The notes beneath the pieces are model-generated. The model was not told the DNA's origin, made no database searches, and saw nothing but the letters and a program-made list of their open reading frames with translations. This document shows, in pieces, positions 62,351-64,000 of a DNA stretch of 64,000 bases. A program made the translations under genes and the position numbers. Numbering within the stretch: the first letter of the stretch is position 1; each line of letters opens with the position of its first letter. This stretch comes from Marsupella aquatica. Lineage: Eukaryota; Marchantiophyta. The DNA lies in NCBI GenBank assembly GCA_973895155.1, contig OZ316893.1, positions 1,798,001-1,862,000 of the forward strand, written 5' to 3'.

Positions 62351-62772
62351 AAAGTGGAGCCCAAGTCCATTCCAAGTGACACTGAATGGTGTAAAAAGAC
62401 ACATAGGTGTAAGTCTGTAGATTATATTAATCATCAATGTCTACATAATTATGCAGATACATCGCTAGATACATTTATTGTGTGTTTGAATACTGCTTTG
62501 GATGGTGCATATTGATAGATATCTGTCACATATCCATATATTAAACATCAAGTGACTAATATTCTCATATAAGCACATCGTGAACAATAACATACCATGT
62601 CCCGATAGCAGACCGTAAAATATAAAGATACATAGCTAGTCACGGAAACCCAATCTCATCTTCAGCATTTTGCAATCTGTGTATTCATAGAACATTGCTG
62701 CTAGACTTTTTCCTTTGTGATTAGACATAAACCAGCTGAGCAGAGTTTGTTCATGATAAGGTGATCCAGAGC

Positions 62773-62866
62773 GGTACTACTCAAGTGGTGAATCCACACC
62801 ACCAAGTGTGGACCATCAACTTGGTACTACTCAAGTGGTGAGTCCACACCAACAAGCTTGGACCAT
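62773..62866. repeat. 50-bp tandem duplication
   Basis: Two copies from 62773 and 62823 begin 'ggtactactcaagtggtga' and share 'tccacacca', 'caag' and 'tggaccat'. Confidence 0.85.
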
Positions 62867-62904
62867 AAATTTTTCCTCCCGACATACGCCATCGGGTCAA
62901 GACC

Positions 62905-63094
62905 CCTTCATTCAGCCCCCGCGATTGGGGCAGAACAATGGCAGAATCAAGTGATGCAATGACTTGATTCTGAATCCCACATTTCTGCAGCGATGTCTAG
63001 ACCCCAATGCCTTCATTCAGCCCCCGCCATTGGGGTAGAATCAAGTCATTGCATCACTTGATTCTGAATCCCATGTTTCTGCAGCGATGTCTAG
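62905..63094. repeat. Direct duplication with an inverted hairpin segment
   Basis: Copies at 62905-63000 and 63010-63094 share 'ccttcattcagcccccgc', 'attgggg', 'ctgaatccca' and 'tttctgcagcgatgtctag'. In the middle, 62945-62969 and 63039-63063 are exact reverse complements of each other: arms AATCAAGT and ACTTGATT flank GATGCAATG in copy 1 and CATTGCATC in copy 2. Copy 1 also has 11 extra bases before the hairpin. Confidence 0.92.
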
Positions 63095-64000
63095 ATGGTT
63101 GCGGGGAGACATGGGCCAGAAAAAGACTACTGTTGCACCAGAAATTGTTTATGTGACATTCATAGAACATAGCATAACAAGCAACAAGTATTTAGGCTTT
63201 GAAAATAACCGATTTCTGGCACCTGATCATGGTTGCCAATGTTTGTAATCTCAGGTCACAGGGTGGTCCAGGATTGGACACATGTGCACGTGTCCCACGA
63301 CACTCCCTTGATTCGGAGCCCTTTGGAATTACACTCCATGTCCTCAGGCCATGGGGGAGCCCTCGGGCGGTTACACCCATAACCCACGCCAGGCCCCCGA
63401 GTTACCCTGCACTTTTACAGTTATACGCCTGTGCTCTATACCAATTTGCTACCCCCCTTGAGGCAGCTTGGGCCCTTATCAAATCTCAAACTTTTTAACT
63501 TCTCTCCGTTCATCTCTGCATCCTTAAATATACTTCTCTACCTAAGAACCCTCAACAGACCCATAGGATACCTTATTCAAAATCTCACTTCACTTACCTT
63601 GGCACAACTAAATGACAAAACTGCCTTACTTTCAACCTCTAGGGCTCTCTTCTCTTACCCATTTCCCTTATCCTCTTAAACCACCACCGTCCACCAACTC
63701 CAGGGACGACAAAATAATGCACCTTTAACTTTTTTTAAGAATATCATTGGCTAATTTTTATAAGTTGAACCCACCATGTTTTGCTTCAGGGACAGTGGCG
63801 ATCTAACAAAGGGGGTGGCTAGGCTCAAACCCTAAGCTCTGAACTGGATATTAGCTAGGTTATCCCTTCTGATATGGCGGGCACCCACCTCCTTTACCAG
63901 GCCACAAAAGACAAAAGGTTCTATATAGGAACAAGGGCACCTGACCCAACCCAACCCTACCCTAGCTGACCAGACCAGACCTGAAGCCACCTGACCAGGC

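Larger units (their letters stand above)
61397..64000. other. Spacer right of profilin, repeat-rich
   Basis: The first few hundred bases are probably profilin 3'-UTR. There is no further gene. It holds short tandem repeats (62217-62350, 62773-62866), the duplicated block with an inverted hairpin (62905-63094), and at 63790-63838 a 'ggacagtggcg..ct' motif shared with 5440 and 29313. The end consists of C-rich 'cccaacccaaccctaccct' sequence that is not the plant telomere repeat. Confidence 0.4.

Noticed and set aside
63940-64000. C-rich 'cccaacccaaccctaccct' end resembling telomere repeat
   Set aside because: Units are irregular and do not match the plant CCCTAAA telomere unit; it is ordinary C-rich sequence.
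1-64000. Gene cluster or defence-like system
   Set aside because: All confident genes are unrelated housekeeping families, with large repeat-filled gaps between them; nothing suggests joint function.

Overview
The window is nuclear DNA from a land plant. Its genes carry many short GT-AG introns, and four complete genes encode proteins of plant-type families: an MCM-binding protein (ETG1/MCMBP), phosphomevalonate kinase, a large glycine-rich membrane protein of the Arabidopsis At5g11700/At4g32920 type, and profilin. The proteins are clearly plant-like but diverged from flowering-plant versions. Together with long gene-poor, repeat-rich spacers this suggests a seed-free lineage (bryophyte, lycophyte or fern), which is an inference. 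Family assignments come from recognising conserved motifs by eye; no database search was run.

Layout. 1-5.5 kb is gene-poor and holds three broken tandem copies of an unrecognised domain of about 130 residues, facing a broken ORF on the other strand. 5.5-10.9 kb (minus strand) is the 15-exon ETG1/MCMBP gene, with an E2F-type site just upstream. 10.9-14.2 kb separates it from the divergently transcribed phosphomevalonate kinase gene (14.2-17.3 kb, plus strand, 9 exons); this spacer holds a decayed mobile-element fragment and two tandem duplications. 17.3-23.7 kb is non-coding with microsatellites and a nested tandem array. 23.68-26.84 kb is a Ty1-copia element with intact LTRs and target-site duplication; gag, protease and integrase are lost, and reverse transcriptase/RNase H remain with one stop codon. 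A related, older solo LTR lies inverted at 29.4-29.8 kb. 29.8-43.2 kb is repeat-rich spacer. 43.2-53.9 kb (plus) is a 22-exon gene for a protein of about 1444 residues. 53.9-60.0 kb is spacer with duplications and a minisatellite; 60.0-61.4 kb is the 3-exon profilin gene; the rest is repeat-rich spacer.

The genes are unrelated housekeeping functions: replication/cohesion (ETG1), isoprenoid precursor synthesis by the mevalonate pathway (PMK), an uncharacterised secretory-pathway membrane protein, and actin dynamics (profilin). No gene cluster with a shared pathway and no convincing new biochemical system was found. The most unusual signals are structural: a short hairpin segment that is exactly inverted between two neighbouring duplicate copies (62.9-63.1 kb), the decayed triplicated domain at the left end, and a frame-breaking cassette in an ETG1 intron.
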